Origin: Hyphomonadaceae bacterium
Lineage (GTDB): Bacteria > Pseudomonadota > Alphaproteobacteria > Caulobacterales > Aquidulcibacteraceae
Length of the DNA stretch: 64,000 nt
NCBI GenBank assembly: GCA_019753175.1
Contig: JAIELK010000019.1
Location: 62,001-126,000 of the forward strand
Direction: 5' to 3'
Shown: positions 62,777 through 64,000 of the stretch, in pieces
Numbering within the stretch: the first letter of the stretch is position 1
Layout of the letters: each line of letters begins with the position of its first letter
Program-made: the position numbers and the translations under genes
The notes under the pieces: generated by a model
Seen by the model: only the letters and a program-made list of their open reading frames with translations
What the model was told of the DNA's origin: nothing
Databases searched by the model: none

Positions 62777-63895
62777 TTGAGCGTCGTCATATCCGCGACC
62801 GGGCTTTGGACGCCGTCCAATTCCATCACCAACGAGGAGCTGGTCGCCTCCTACAATGCCTTTGTGGAGCGGCATAACGCCGAGCACGCGACCGAAATCG
62901 CGGCGGGCTTGACGCCGCCGCTGCAGCTCTCAAGCGTCGAGTTCATCGAGAAGGCCTCTGGCATCAAGCACCGCTATGTGCTCGATAAGAAGGGCTCGCT
63001 CGATGTCGACCGCATGGTCCCGATCATCCCCGAGCGTCCCAACGACCAGATTTCGCTGATGGCGGAAGTTGCGGTCAAGGCGGCCACGCAGGCGCTCGAA
63101 CGCGCCGGCCGCGATGCCGCCGATGTCGACGCTGTGATCTGCTCGTGCTCGTCGCTGCAACGGCCCTATCCGGCGTTGGCGATCGAAGTGCAGCAGGCGC
63201 TTGGCGCCGGCGGTTTCGGCTATGACATGAACGTCGCGTGTTCGTCGGCGACGTTTGCGATCCAGAACGCGACCGACATCGTGCGCGCTGGCCACGCCCG
63301 CTCGGTGCTGGTGGTCAATCCAGAGCTCTGCACGGGGCATCTGAACTTCCGCGATCGCGAGACGCACTTCATTTTCGGCGACGCCGCCGTCGCTGTGCTG
63401 GTCGAGCGCGCGGAGATCGCCCCTGCCGGCGCCTGGGCGATCCTGGGCACCAAGCTCAAGACACAATTCTCCAACAACATCCGCAACAATTTCGGCTTCC
63501 TCAATCGGTGTGATGAGGCTCACCGCGACGATCCCGACAAGCTGATCACGCAACAGGGCCGCAAGGTGTTCAAGGAAGTGGTGCCGCTGGTGTCGGACAT
63601 GATCCTGCAGCACATGTCGGAGCTTGGGCTAAAGCCAGCCGACATGCGCCGGCTTTGGCTGCACCAGGCCAATTCCAACATGAATCGCCTGATCGCCGAG
63701 CGCGTGCTCGGTCACGAAGCCAGCCAGGACGAAGCGCCCACGGTGCTCGACCAATACGGAAACACCGCCGGCGCCGGCTCGATCATCGCCTTCCATCTGC
63801 ACTCAAGCGATCTCAGGGCAGGCGACAAGGGTCTCATCTGCTCGTTCGGCGCGGGCTACAGCGCGGGAAGCATTTTCGTTCAAAAGGCGGCTTGA
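62777..63895 (+). CDS. 3-oxoacyl-ACP synthase III family protein (FabH-like)
   Basis: This 372-residue condensing enzyme has the catalytic Cys in NVACSSATFAIQ (Cys155), His in WLHQANSNMNRL and the NTAGAGS asparagine motif, the full Cys-His-Asn triad. It is longer than canonical FabH (about 320) with extra N-terminal insertion, so it could act in a specialised fatty-acid or polyketide step. The start is TTG 62777 after GAGGG; a GTG at 62759 is an alternative. Confidence 0.9.
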   Translation: MSVVISATGLWTPSNSITNEELVASYNAFVERHNAEHATEIAAGLTPPLQLSSVEFIEKASGIKHRYVLDKKGSLDVDRMVPIIPERPNDQISLMAEVAVKAATQALERAGRDAADVDAVICSCSSLQRPYPALAIEVQQALGAGGFGYDMNVACSSATFAIQNATDIVRAGHARSVLVVNPELCTGHLNFRDRETHFIFGDAAVAVLVERAEIAPAGAWAILGTKLKTQFSNNIRNNFGFLNRCDEAHRDDPDKLITQQGRKVFKEVVPLVSDMILQHMSELGLKPADMRRLWLHQANSNMNRLIAERVLGHEASQDEAPTVLDQYGNTAGAGSIIAFHLHSSDLRAGDKGLICSFGAGYSAGSIFVQKAA

Positions 63896-63899
63896 GCGC

Positions 63900-64000
63900 T
63901 CAGAGCCCCTCAGCCGCCAGCCATTCGATGCCGTCGGCCGACATCATGAACACCGCCGCCTGCTGCGGCTTGGCCCCAACCGCCGCAAAGAAACGCTGCG
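63900..64000 (-). CDS. C-terminal end of an unidentified gene (runs off the window)
   Basis: The minus strand has an open frame from the right edge to a TGA at 63902-63900. The last residues read RFFAAVGAKPQQAAVFMMS and then ADGIEWLAAEGL. Only about 33 residues are visible, too few to name. It is convergent with the KAS III gene, four bases beyond its stop. Confidence 0.55.
   Translation of the reverse strand, partial: QRFFAAVGAKPQQAAVFMMSADGIEWLAAEGL

Overview
The window is about 64 kb of GC-rich, densely packed chromosome from an alphaproteobacterium. Markers that point there are NDUFA12 of mitochondrial-type complex I, the DUF2794, DUF2155 and TIGR02301 families, a RegB/RegA (PrrB/PrrA) redox pair beside an SCO/SenC gene, a class II (B12) ribonucleotide reductase relative, and an M23 peptidase-bactofilin pair of the type known from Caulobacter. 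A Caulobacterales/Hyphomonadaceae-like host is the best guess; this is inference. I see no prophage, IS element, integrase, plasmid origin or CRISPR array, so this reads as core chromosome with a few accessory genes.

Layout. 0-9.9 kb: ABC-2 exporter (partial), DUF2794, Bax-inhibitor-like protein, penicillin-binding protein 1A, SprT-like metalloprotease, intracellular PHB depolymerase, SCO/SenC and RegB-RegA. 10-22.4 kb: TyrRS, a giant AsmA/YhdP-like envelope protein, a Bcp-type peroxiredoxin, M23 peptidase + bactofilin, prfB (with a programmed +1 frameshift), a second PBP1A and an AmiC-type amidase, giving a strong cell-wall theme. 22.4-29.3 kb: secreted HEAWH protein, RNase E, BepA-like M48-TPR protease, DsbA-like protein and a squalene/phytoene synthase-family gene. 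29.3-37.3 kb (minus strand): PuuD-like membrane protein, secF-secD-yajC, NlpD-like lipoprotein, pcm, surE, DUF1761, DUF2155-mlaD-NDUFA12. 37.5-49.1 kb: a degenerate class II RNR paralogue, a TPR/TonB-C-like protein, AspRS, an AtuA/DUF1446 enzyme, tRNA-Val(CAC) and an FbpABC-type ferric ABC importer. 49-57 kb: methyltransferase, lipoprotein hydrolase, UDG, a curlin-CsgH amyloid unit, CE15-like esterase, TlyA, a Tat/lipoprotein amidase and TIGR02301. 57-64 kb: HExxH protein, a tandem-repeat secreted protein, a macro-domain protein, pyrC, a glycosyltransferase, ygfZ and a KAS III enzyme.

The most interesting points are: (i) an 866-residue class II RNR relative that keeps the C-terminal NrdJ module but has lost the recognisable catalytic motifs; (ii) two genes whose only sensible starts are CTG; (iii) the CTT-TGA-C frameshift site in prfB; (iv) a curlin gene separated from csgH by a strong terminator-like hairpin; (v) several palindromic or repeated non-coding elements. 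Gene packing is extreme: ATGA-type overlaps are common and four convergent pairs end within zero to four bases of each other.
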